A stretch of 13,066 nucleotides of DNA from Hyphomicrobiaceae bacterium. Its GTDB lineage: Bacteria > Pseudomonadota > Alphaproteobacteria > Rhizobiales > Hyphomicrobiaceae. This document shows, one piece after another, positions 6,604 to 13,066 of the stretch; within the stretch, counting starts at the first letter, position 1, and each line of letters opens with the position of its first letter. The stretch is from assembly GCA_017353825.1 (NCBI GenBank), contig JAFMSC010000066.1, positions 1 through 13,066 on the forward strand. Reading direction: 5' to 3'. Position numbers and translations under genes: made by a program. A model generated the notes under the pieces. The model saw only the letters and a list, made by a program, of their open reading frames with translations, did not search any database and was not told the origin of the DNA.

Positions 6604-6632
6604 GGTGGATGACAGGAGAGGCGCGAACGTGA
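6548..6632 (+). other. Chain of six overlapping mini-ORFs leading into carA
   Basis: Read from the ATGs in the repeat, six tiny ORFs follow one another: MKYPS (6548-6565), MKYPS (6562-6579), MKYP (6576-6590), MKYP (6587-6601), MKGG (6598-6612) and MTGEART (6609-6632). Each stop overlaps the next start as ATGA, and the last stop overlaps the chosen carA start as GTGA (6629-6632). The links inside the array follow from unit lengths of 11 and 14, both two more than a multiple of three; the last two links lie outside the repeat. The carA ribosome site lies within the sixth ORF. No mini-ORF has a clear ribosome site of its own, so translation is unproven. Confidence 0.4.
6614..6621 (+). promoter_or_regulatory. 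Ribosome binding site deciding the carA start
   Basis: AGGAGAGG lies seven bases before GTG 6629. It supports this GTG over the in-frame GTG at 6605, which has no comparable site and sits directly against the tandem repeat. Confidence 0.75.
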
Positions 6633-7834
6633 GCCGCGAAACACCCAGGCCCTGGGCCGAGGCCCCCCTAACCGGACGCCTCGTCCTGGCCGACGGCACG
6701 GTCATCGGCGGTCAAGGTCTCGGCGCCGTGGGCTCGGCGGTCGGCGAGGTGTGCTTCAACACGGCCATCACCGGCTATCAGGAGATCCTCACCGATCCCT
6801 CCTATGCGGGGCAGATCATCACCTTTACCTTTCCGCATATCGGCAACGTTGGCACCAACCTGGACGACACCGAGACGTCCAATCTGGCAATGCGCTCCGG
6901 CGTGCGGGGCTGCGTGCTGCGCGCGCGTGTCACCGCGCCAGCCAACTACCGGGCCGCCGAGCCGCTCGAGCGTTGGCTCAAGGCGCGCGGCATCATCGCC
7001 CTCGCCGGCGTCGATACGCGTGCCCTCGTGGCTCGCATCCGCGAGAAGGGCATGCCCAACGGCGTGATCGCGCACGATCCCTCGGGCGAATTCGACTTGG
7101 ACCGGCTGCTGCGCGAGGCACGCGCGTGGCCCGGCCTCGAAGGCATGGACCTGGTGCCGGAGGTGACCGCCGGGCAGAGCTACACCTGGGACGAAACGCG
7201 CTGGCTCTGGGGCAAGGGTTACGGTCGGCAGGAACAGCCAGACCTGAGCGTGGTCGCGGTGGACTACGGCCTCAAGCGCAACATCCTGCGCTGCCTCGCC
7301 AGTGCCGGATGCAAGGTGACGGTAGTGCCGGCCAAGACCAGCGCCGAGGAGATCCTGGAGCGCAAGCCCGACGGCGTGTTCCTCTCCAACGGGCCCGGCG
7401 ATCCGGCGGCTACGGGCGAATACGCAGTGCCCGAGATCAAGAAGCTGGTGGATTCCGGCTTGCCGGTGTTCGGCATCTGCCTCGGCCATCAGATGCTCGG
7501 GCTCGCCATCGGCGCCAGGACCGTCAAGATGCACCAGGGCCACCACGGCGCGAACCATCCGGTGAAGGACTTTACCACCGGCAAGGTGGAAATCACCTCC
7601 ATGAACCACGGCTTCGCCATCGACCGCGACACGCTGCCGGCCGAAGCGGAGGAGACGCACCGCTCGCTGTTCGACGGCTCCAACTGCGGGCTGCGCCTTA
7701 GAGCCAAGCCGGTGTTCTCGGTGCAGTACCATCCCGAAGCGTCGCCGGGCCCCGAGGACAGCCACTACCTCTTCCGCCGCTTCGTCAACCTGATGCGGGA
7801 GAGGAGAGGCTTGCCCGTCGTGCCGGAGCGCTGA
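6629..7834 (+). CDS. carA: Carbamoyl-phosphate synthase small (glutaminase) subunit
   Basis: CarA hydrolyses glutamine and channels ammonia to CarB, which makes carbamoyl phosphate for arginine and pyrimidine synthesis in the cytoplasm. The 401-residue product has the CarA-specific N-terminal domain (LVLADGTVIGG, GEVCFNTAITGYQEILTDPSY) and a class I glutamine amidotransferase domain: SNGPGDP, FGICLGHQ with nucleophile Cys284, and VQYHPEASPGP with His368 and Glu370 completing the triad. GTG 6629 was chosen for its ribosome site. carB does not follow; the next gene is a small secreted protein, so the large subunit must be encoded elsewhere. No hairpin terminator is visible after the stop. The repeat leader in front is the likely place for any gene-specific control. 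Confidence 0.97.
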   Translation: MSRETPRPWAEAPLTGRLVLADGTVIGGQGLGAVGSAVGEVCFNTAITGYQEILTDPSYAGQIITFTFPHIGNVGTNLDDTETSNLAMRSGVRGCVLRARVTAPANYRAAEPLERWLKARGIIALAGVDTRALVARIREKGMPNGVIAHDPSGEFDLDRLLREARAWPGLEGMDLVPEVTAGQSYTWDETRWLWGKGYGRQEQPDLSVVAVDYGLKRNILRCLASAGCKVTVVPAKTSAEEILERKPDGVFLSNGPGDPAATGEYAVPEIKKLVDSGLPVFGICLGHQMLGLAIGARTVKMHQGHHGANHPVKDFTTGKVEITSMNHGFAIDRDTLPAEAEETHRSLFDGSNCGLRLRAKPVFSVQYHPEASPGPEDSHYLFRRFVNLMRERRGLPVVPER

Positions 7835-8077
7835 AAGGGCCGGGGGGGTCGTTTGCATTCAGAAGATTGGGGCGGCAGCGTGACCGGCCCGTGCGGCTGT
7901 CTGCCATCGGCGTATTCAGCCGGTGTTCAGCCGCCGGAGTCCACCGTCGCACGGTCCGCCTTGCGACAATCGGCGCAGCCTTGGGAAAGGAGCGGAGCTC
8001 CTCCTGGGTTTATGCAACGGACTTGCGGGGCGGAGTATCCTGGTGGGCCGGGGAAGCAGCTCGAGGAGATCCAAGGT

Positions 8078-8347
8078 ATGTCTCGTAAACGCACAATTCT
8101 GTTCGGCTTGGCTACCGCGGCCTTGTTTGCTCCGGCCGCGGCTCTTGCCGGCGCCGAACGACCTCTTGTGGCTGTGCCGCACGCCCAGAGCTTGCTCGTG
8201 GAGCAGGTGCAGTGGTGGGATATCAACCGCTGCCGGGCCTGGCGCCGCGAGTGCGCCGAGCGCTGGGGCTGGCGCACGGGCCGCTGGTATCGGTGCCTGG
8301 CGCGCCACGGCTGCGAGCGCCATCGCTATGGCGATCAGTGGGACTGA
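8078..8347 (+). CDS. Small secreted Cys/Trp-rich protein, 89 residues
   Basis: Not a family I can name. It has a Sec signal peptide (MSRKRTILFG, hydrophobic core, likely cut after ALA at residue 24), so the mature protein of about 65 residues should be periplasmic or secreted. The mature end is dense in Trp, Arg and Cys, with spacing C52-x6-C59-x13-C73-x5-C79 suited to two disulfides. It contains an internal echo: RCRAWRRECAER resembles RCLARHGCER. GAGGAG (8063-8068), nine bases before ATG 8078, supports the start. It is monocistronic: a strong terminator follows 41 bases after the stop. A decayed second copy lies downstream at 8610-8773. The exported, positively charged, cysteine-paired form is compatible with an envelope-binding or antimicrobial-type peptide, but nothing in the sequence proves either. 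Confidence 0.8.
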   Translation: MSRKRTILFGLATAALFAPAAALAGAERPLVAVPHAQSLLVEQVQWWDINRCRAWRRECAERWGWRTGRWYRCLARHGCERHRYGDQWD

Positions 8348-8388
8348 TCGATGCTTGCGTAGGGGCGTGCAAGCCCTGACAGCGTATC

Positions 8389-8427
8389 CGGGCGGCGTGC
8401 CTTCTCGGGGCGCGCGCCGCCCGTTTT
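8389..8427 (+). terminator. Intrinsic terminator after the small Cys/Trp-rich gene
   Basis: A perfect 9-bp GC-rich stem (CGGGCGGCG at 8389-8397, CGCCGCCCG at 8415-8423) can be extended inward by about three further pairs, one of them G-U, and is followed directly by TTTT. This is the clearest Rho-independent terminator in the window. Confidence 0.8.
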
Positions 8428-8609
8428 GCCTGTGGGCGCGCCGCCGTTTGCCCGCTCGCGGGAACACCCGCCCACGACCTTGGGCAGGACATGGCCTCGC
8501 GCTGCAGCACGTGCTTGTGGCCGACCAATCGGCTGCTCTTTCGATTGGCCCATGCGACGCCTGAGGAGAGGCGGTGAACGGTTGCCACCCCCATCGCAAC
8601 GCCAAGGCC

Positions 8610-8773
8610 CGCGCACGTTCCTGGCATCGAACAGGCGCAGTTCTGGGACATCGGCCGCTGCCTGGCCTGAGGCCGCGGATGTGCCGACCGCTGGCGGGCG
8701 AGGGGAGCGCTGACCAGCGCTGCCTGGCGCGCCACGGCTGCGAGCGCTACGCTACGGGGGTGGCTGGAACTGA
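8610..8773 (+). pseudogene. Decayed second copy of the small Cys/Trp-rich gene
   Basis: The translation, followed across frames, aligns with the C-terminal half of the intact gene at 8078-8347: IEQAQFWDIGRCLA, then a stop (TGA 8668-8670) where the intact copy has Trp, then GRGCADRW, a frameshift, RCLARHGCERY, a second small shift, and YGGGWN before a stop (8771-8773), against YGDQWD-stop in the intact copy. All four cysteine positions are still readable. The stretch from CTGGCGCGCCACGGCTGC onward is almost identical in DNA, while the signal peptide region is not recognisable. A ribosome-site-like GAGGAGAGG upstream (8563-8571) may be a relic. No active reading frame is supported. A 7-bp inverted repeat (8525-8531 with 8542-8548) sits between the terminator and this copy. 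Confidence 0.8.
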
Positions 8774-8910
8774 TCCAGCCCGAGGGATCGGGGGCGATAT
8801 GTGATAAACCGGTGCTCCCACCCCTATCCATGGCGCGCGTCCGGCGCCGATTGCCGTAGCGGCACTCGCGGGGCCCGATGTTAAGATGCCCCGCAACACA
8901 GCGAGGGCAC

Positions 8911-10656
8911 ATGAGCACATCCGGCGGCAAATCGGACCAGGGTAAGGGCGAGCGCGGCTTCCTGCGCGGCCTGCAGAGCTACGGCGACCGCGACTTTTCG
9001 GTCTACATGCGACGCGCATTCGCCAAGTCGATGGGCTACTCGGGCGACGAGCTGGCGCGCCCGGTGGTCGGCATCGCCTTCACCTACTCCCGCTTCAATC
9101 CATGCCACCGGCATTTCCCGGAGCTGCTCGATGCCGTGAAGCGCGGTGTGGCGGCGGCCGGCGGGCTGGCCCTGGAGTTCCCCACCGTTTCGTTGCACGA
9201 GTCTACGCTGGCGCCCAATTCCATGAAGTTCCGCAACCTCATGGCGATGGATACCGAGGAGATGATCCGCGCCCAGCCCATGGATGCGGTCGTGCTCATG
9301 GGCGGCTGCGACAAGACCGTCCCGGCGCAGCTGATGGGCGCTGCCAGCGCTGGTAAGCCGGCGATCCAGCTGATCGGCGGCCCGCAGATGACCTCGCGCT
9401 TTAGGGACGACCGCGTCGGCGCCTGCACCGACTGCCGCAAGTTCTGGACGCAGTACCGCTCCGGTGAGCTGGGCAAGGCGGAGATCGAGGCCGTGGAGGG
9501 CCGCCTCGTCACCACTGCCGGCACCTGCGCAGTGATGGGCACCGCCTCCACCATGGCAGCCATCGCCGAGGCGCTGGGCATGACGCTGCCCGGTACCGCG
9601 GCCATCCCGGCCGTGCATGCCGACCGTCTGCGTGCGGCCGAGGCCACCGGCGCGCGCGCCGTGGCCTTGGCGCGCTCTGATCTTACGCCGGACAGGATCA
9701 TCACGGCCGGCGCCATCGAGAACGCCGCCCGCGTCCTGCTAGCGCTCGGCGGCTCCACCAACGGCGTGATCCATCTCGCGGCCATTGCCGGCCGCCTCGG
9801 CCTGAAGCTCGATCTCGTGCGCCTCAACGAGCTGTCCGACACGACGCCGGTGCTGGCGGCGGTGAAGCCGGTGGGCGACCAGTTCTACATGGAGGACTTC
9901 TTCGCCGCCGGCGGCATCGGTGCCGTGCTGCGCGAGCTGAAGGAGCTGCTGCATCTCGACTGTATCACCGTCGCCGGTCAGACGCTCGGTGAGCGCCTGG
10001 CGGCCGACACGGGTCTGTATGTGGATCGCCGTGTCATCAAGTCGGCTGCCGAGCCGCTGGAGCCGCAAGGCGGCTTGGTCGCGCTGTTTGGCTCGCTTGC
10101 CCCCGACGGCGCCATCCTCAAGCGCTCCGCCGCCACGCCGGAGCTGTTCGAGAAGACCGGCCGCGCTGTGGTGTTCTCGTCTCTCGAAGACTTGGCCGCC
10201 CGTATCGACGACCCGGCCCTCGACGTGACGGCAGACGACTTCATCGTGCTTCAAAATGCCGGCCCGCGCAGCTCGGCCGCCATGCCGGAGGCCGGCTTCC
10301 TGCCGATCCCCAAGAAGCTGCTCGCCGCTGGCGTCAACGACATGGTGCGCATCTCGGATGCCCGCATGTCCGGCACCGCCTACGGCACCATCGTGTTGCA
10401 CGTGGCGCCTGAGGCCGCACTGGGCGGCCCGCTCGCCCTGGTGCGTTCCGGCGACCGCATCCGGCTCAGTGTCGGGGAGCGCAGGCTCGATCTGCTGGTG
10501 GAGGAGGCGGAATGGAACCGGCGCCGCGGAGGGATCAGACCCGGCGCGTCTGACCCCATGACTCGGGGCTACGATAAGCTCTTCCGTGAATCCGTCATGC
10601 AAGCTCCCGACGGTTGCGACTTCGATTTCCTGCTTGGTGGAGTTCACTCACAATGA
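8911..10656 (+). CDS. IlvD/Edd family dehydratase, probably sugar-acid type
   Basis: Iron-sulfur dehydratase of 581 residues that removes water from a 2,3-dihydroxy acid. Cluster cysteines are Cys65 (FNPCHRH), Cys133 (GGCDKT) and Cys206 (AGTCAVMGTASTM), with the metal-side Asp134 and Lys135 next to the second. Their spacing equals that of Rhizobium L-arabinonate dehydratase (59, 127, 200, from memory). The catalytic serine is Ser487 in ARMSGTAYGT; this motif and CTDCRKFWTQYRSGE point to pentonate or hexonate dehydratases rather than true IlvD. The exact substrate cannot be read. ATG 8911 follows GAGGG; an ATG at 8878 would add 11 residues. It overlaps the next gene by ATGA, so the two are translated together. 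No sugar transporter or aldolase is adjacent. Confidence 0.9.
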   Translation: MSTSGGKSDQGKGERGFLRGLQSYGDRDFSVYMRRAFAKSMGYSGDELARPVVGIAFTYSRFNPCHRHFPELLDAVKRGVAAAGGLALEFPTVSLHESTLAPNSMKFRNLMAMDTEEMIRAQPMDAVVLMGGCDKTVPAQLMGAASAGKPAIQLIGGPQMTSRFRDDRVGACTDCRKFWTQYRSGELGKAEIEAVEGRLVTTAGTCAVMGTASTMAAIAEALGMTLPGTAAIPAVHADRLRAAEATGARAVALARSDLTPDRIITAGAIENAARVLLALGGSTNGVIHLAAIAGRLGLKLDLVRLNELSDTTPVLAAVKPVGDQFYMEDFFAAGGIGAVLRELKELLHLDCITVAGQTLGERLAADTGLYVDRRVIKSAAEPLEPQGGLVALFGSLAPDGAILKRSAATPELFEKTGRAVVFSSLEDLAARIDDPALDVTADDFIVLQNAGPRSSAAMPEAGFLPIPKKLLAAGVNDMVRISDARMSGTAYGTIVLHVAPEAALGGPLALVRSGDRIRLSVGERRLDLLVEEAEWNRRRGGIRPGASDPMTRGYDKLFRESVMQAPDGCDFDFLLGGVHSQ

Positions 10657-11366
10657 TGTTGAAGGTCCTCGCCACGCGTGCCGTCCAAGGTGCATTGCCC
10701 GTGCTTATCGCCCGGTTCGAGGGCGCAATGAGCGCGCAGGTCGCAACCGACCTTGGCCCGACCAACGCGCTGATCGCGCGCATCAAGGGCGGGGAGCGGG
10801 CAGACGCGGCCATCCTCACCCGCCAGGGCGTGGACGAGCTGGCCAGGCTCGGCATCCTGGATGGGGCGAGCGCGGTCGATCTGGTGCGCTCGGTGGTGGG
10901 TCTTGCCGTGAAGGCCGGCGCGCCGAGGCCCGACATCGGCACCACCGAGGCGCTCAAAGCCGCGCTCTTGGCCGCACGCTCGATCTCCTATTCGCGCCTT
11001 GGCGCCAGCGGCGTGTTCTTCGCCGGGCTGATCGAGCGCCTCGGCATCGCCGAAGCGGTCAACGCCAAGGCCACCATCATCCCGACCGGCCTGACGGGCG
11101 AGCCGGTGGCGCGTGGGGAAGTCGAGATGGCGGTGCAGCAGGTGAGCGAGCTCAAGGCGGTCCCCGGCGTCGACATCGTTGGCCCGCTGCCTGCGAGCCT
11201 GCAGACTCCCAGCGTATTCTCGGCGGCCGAGTTTGCCAGCCCCACCGGTGCCAATCTCGCCCGCGCGTTCCTTGAGACGCTGGCGTCACCCGAGGCAACC
11301 CCGGCGTTCACGGCGGCGGGGCTGGAACCTCTTGTACGGGGAGCGCTCGCGGAGAAAGGGAGCTGA
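10653..11366 (+). CDS. ModA-like binding protein without signal peptide
   Basis: A 237-residue protein with the layout of type 2 periplasmic binding proteins of the ModA/molybdate family: MLKVLATRAVQGALPVLIARFE at the start, the DLGPTNALIARIKGGERADAAILTRQGVDEL segment, and IISYSRLGASG-like and hinge regions (visible as ISYSRLGASGVFFAGLIERLG). Unlike transported binding proteins it begins directly with the first beta strand, with no signal peptide, so it should stay in the cytoplasm. No permease or ATPase gene is near. It overlaps the dehydratase stop by ATGA (10653-10656), with GGTGGAG some ten bases upstream; ATG 10656 is the alternative start. The coupling suggests a role linked to the dehydratase, for example binding its substrate or product, but this is inference. 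Confidence 0.8.
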   Translation: MMLKVLATRAVQGALPVLIARFEGAMSAQVATDLGPTNALIARIKGGERADAAILTRQGVDELARLGILDGASAVDLVRSVVGLAVKAGAPRPDIGTTEALKAALLAARSISYSRLGASGVFFAGLIERLGIAEAVNAKATIIPTGLTGEPVARGEVEMAVQQVSELKAVPGVDIVGPLPASLQTPSVFSAAEFASPTGANLARAFLETLASPEATPAFTAAGLEPLVRGALAEKGS

Positions 11367-12045
11367 CGCCACCGCCCAGCATCAGCGGCCGCAGCGCCAG
11401 CACCGTGAGGGCCATGAACACCCCGGCGAACACGACATCACTCAGAAAATGCGCGCCCTGGGACATGCGGATAAGGCCCGTGGCGACCCCGCCGGCGGTA
11501 CCCGCGACAATGAGCGCGGCGGACCACTGCGGAACTACCGCCGCGGCAGCGTAGAGCGTTATATAGGTCGAGGCCGCCTCGCCGCTGATGAACGAGCAGT
11601 TGCGCGCGCACTGGCTGGCGATCAGGAGCGGTGGCGTGAACGCCTTGCTGCCGCCGAACTCGGCGATCTGGCTGGGCCGTGCCCGGCCCCAATGGTCCTT
11701 GAACACCAGATTGGCGACGAGGCCTGGCCCTGCCGCGAGGCACGCGGCAAAAAACAGCCACTGCGCCCTGCCCAGCCGCAGCCACAGGGTTCGGCCGCGC
11801 CAGATCTGCACAAGACCCACGAGGCACAGCGCCATCGTGCCGAAGTAGATGACAACGAACGCCTGGCGCAGCACGCGTACCCAGACCAGCCGCTGCCCGA
11901 GGAAGCCGGCATCGGCGGTATAGAAGGTCCGCGCCAGCGCCAGATCGATCTGCGGCAAGGCGAGGAAGACGACACCAGCGGCGACGCCTGCGCCGAGCGT
12001 GAGGCCCCAGAGAGCCCACGTCATCGGTGCGCCGCCGCCTCGCAT
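11308..12045 (-). CDS. PAP2 superfamily membrane phosphatase
   Basis: Integral membrane acid phosphatase of the PAP2 superfamily, acting on lipid phosphates or pyrophosphates. The 245-residue product has about six hydrophobic segments and the superfamily motifs: KDHWGRARP (116-124, the K-x6-RP motif), FISGEAA (152-158) and RMSQGAHFLSD, with Arg193, His199 and Asp203. In motif 2 the usual Ser-Gly-His is Ser-Gly-Glu (154-156), so the classical acid/base histidine is replaced. ATG 12045 begins one base after the OmpA-family stop, suggesting coupling; ATG 12024 (MTWALWG) is an equally plausible start. Its 3' end overlaps the convergent binding-protein gene by 59 bp. The substrate could be undecaprenyl pyrophosphate, phosphatidate or lipid A; the sequence does not decide. 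Confidence 0.87.
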   Translation of the reverse strand: MRGGGAPMTWALWGLTLGAGVAAGVVFLALPQIDLALARTFYTADAGFLGQRLVWVRVLRQAFVVIYFGTMALCLVGLVQIWRGRTLWLRLGRAQWLFFAACLAAGPGLVANLVFKDHWGRARPSQIAEFGGSKAFTPPLLIASQCARNCSFISGEAASTYITLYAAAAVVPQWSAALIVAGTAGGVATGLIRMSQGAHFLSDVVFAGVFMALTVLALRPLMLGGGVSSLSPRALPVQEVPAPPP

Positions 12046-12046
12046 G

Positions 12047-13066
12047 TCAGCGCTCGGCCATCAGCCCCGTCACATTGCGGATGGTGACGCGCCGGTTGCG
12101 CGGCTCCGGGCCCTGAGTGTCCACCTTGAGGAACTGCTCGCCGTAGCCCTGGGTGACGAGGTTCTCCGGCGGCACCCCGAACGTATCCGACAAGATCTCG
12201 GCCACCGCCTGGGCGCGGCGGTCGGACAGGCTCAGGTTGTCCTCGTCGGAGCCCACCGCATCCGTGTGGCCTTCGATCAGGAACGCGGCGTCGGGATTGT
12301 CGCGCAGCACGCGCTGAATGGCGCGCGCCATGCGCTCCAGCTTGTCGTACTGGTCAGGCGACACCTCCCAAGCCCCGAAGTCGAAGGTGACGGTGTCAAG
12401 ATCGACCGAGCGCACGCGCGCGCGCAGTTCGTAGTTGTAGCGAATCTCCTCCAGCGAATAGGCGCGGTCCAGGTCCTCGATCGGTGGCGCGTCCAGCGCT
12501 TCGTAGAGGTCGTCGTCGGACGCGCTGTTGTAGTCCACGATGTAGCGGTCGTAGGGGATGGTCACGACCGGCGGCGCCAGACTGAGTGCGACGATCCCCA
12601 GCGCGCCGACGCCGACGCCGATGGCGACGTTGCGGTAGAAGCGGCGGTTGTCGACGATGTTGTGCTCGCGGCCATCGCGGTCGCGCCGGAAGCGGCGCAA
12701 GAGCCGGCCGTTGCCATCAATCACGGTGACGACGCGGATGCCGTCGGGGCGCAGATAGAACGTCTCGACGCTGCCGTCGGGGTGCCGCTCCGATTTGGCG
12801 CCGGGCCGGCGCAGGAAGCGTTCCGCCTCGTCGTGGCGGATGATGGCCCGGTTGTTCTCGCGCACAATGAAGCGGTTACCGGGCTCCTCGATCACCTTGC
12901 GCCGGCCACCGTCCTCGACGCGGACCTGCCGGCCCTTCTGCACCTCCTCGAAGCGCTTGGGCGCGAAGCCTTGGCTGCCGACGGGCTGACGCGGCGTCGC
13001 CGGGCTGACGGTGGCCGGGCCCACGGGACCTCCTCCGGGGCCCGCGGGCGGCTTGCCGACGGGCCC
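12047..13066 (-). CDS. OmpA-family protein, N-terminus cut by window edge
   Basis: The reading frame stays open to the right edge; 339 residues are visible. Order: a Pro/Gly-rich stretch at the edge, a charged region (KRFEEVQKGRQVRVEDGGRRKVIEEPGNRFIVRENNRAIIRHDE), a hydrophobic segment (NVAIGVGVGALGIVALSLA, about 146-164 of the visible part), a linker, and a C-terminal OmpA domain with FDFGAWEVS, EGHTDAVGSDEDNLSLSDRRAQAV and PRNRRVTI, which binds peptidoglycan. The role is to tether the envelope to the wall. A GTG at 13024 with GGAGGAGG in front could pass for a start, but it lacks an export signal and the frame continues upstream in matching composition, so the true start is probably outside. 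The stop is one base before the PAP2 gene, so the two form an operon. Confidence 0.9.
   Translation of the reverse strand, partial: GPVGKPPAGPGGGPVGPATVSPATPRQPVGSQGFAPKRFEEVQKGRQVRVEDGGRRKVIEEPGNRFIVRENNRAIIRHDEAERFLRRPGAKSERHPDGSVETFYLRPDGIRVVTVIDGNGRLLRRFRRDRDGREHNIVDNRRFYRNVAIGVGVGALGIVALSLAPPVVTIPYDRYIVDYNSASDDDLYEALDAPPIEDLDRAYSLEEIRYNYELRARVRSVDLDTVTFDFGAWEVSPDQYDKLERMARAIQRVLRDNPDAAFLIEGHTDAVGSDEDNLSLSDRRAQAVAEILSDTFGVPPENLVTQGYGEQFLKVDTQGPEPRNRRVTIRNVTGLMAER

Noticed and set aside
6668..7858. Long minus-strand ORF (396 codons) opposite carA
   Set aside because: It is the antisense shadow of carA; the translation is His/Arg/Ala-rich with no family motif, and carA on the plus strand is unmistakable.
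8223..8930. Minus-strand ORF of 235 codons over the small secreted gene and its decayed copy
   Set aside because: It shows two similar segments only because it reads the antisense of the duplicated gene; there is no independent coding evidence.
8881..9618. Minus-strand ORFs opposite the dehydratase (also 9084-9842 and 9739-10647)
   Set aside because: Shadows of the high-GC coding strand; low-complexity His/Arg/Ala or Ser/Ala translations and no ribosome sites.

Overview
This is a 13 kb chromosomal stretch of high GC content, dense with housekeeping genes. Codon positions are strongly GC-biased. Gene content and style suggest an alphaproteobacterium, most likely of the Hyphomicrobiales: a pgsA-moaD-moaE cluster near uvrC, an IlvD/Edd sugar-acid dehydratase, an OmpA protein with a long charged N-terminal region, and a GTTC-N7-GTTC LexA-type site. 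The assignment rests on resemblance only. No RNA gene, transposase, integrase or CRISPR array was found.

Left block (1-6420, all minus strand; transcription order right to left): pgsA (phosphatidylglycerophosphate synthase), moaD and moaE (molybdopterin synthase), a secreted 170-residue protein of unknown function, a lone MreB-type actin homologue of exactly 347 residues, and uvrC (nucleotide excision repair) with an unusual disordered insert of about 137 residues. pgsA-moaD-moaE is tightly packed and looks like one operon. The gap in front of the secreted protein (4669-5089) has no gene but holds a LexA-box-like site, an 11-bp tandem repeat and a perfect 13-bp palindrome.

Middle block (6421-8910): carA (small subunit of carbamoyl-phosphate synthetase) runs divergently from pgsA without carB beside it. 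Its leader carries five tandem copies of an 11/14-bp repeat. These spell a chain of tiny ORFs, each overlapping the next by ATGA, that ends in a GTGA overlap with the carA start. After carA comes a small secreted Cys/Trp-rich protein with a strong terminator, then a decayed second copy of the same gene.

Right block (8911-13066): an IlvD/Edd-family dehydratase of the sugar-acid type is translationally coupled to a ModA-like binding protein that has no signal peptide. Convergent to these lie an OmpA-family protein (cut by the window edge) and a PAP2-type membrane phosphatase, one base apart. The PAP2 and binding-protein genes overlap tail to tail by 59 bp.

No complete new multi-gene system is evident. 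The best leads are the coupled mini-ORF chain in front of carA, the uvrC insert with its palindrome, the decayed duplicate of the Cys/Trp-rich secreted gene, and the dehydratase/leaderless binding-protein pair.
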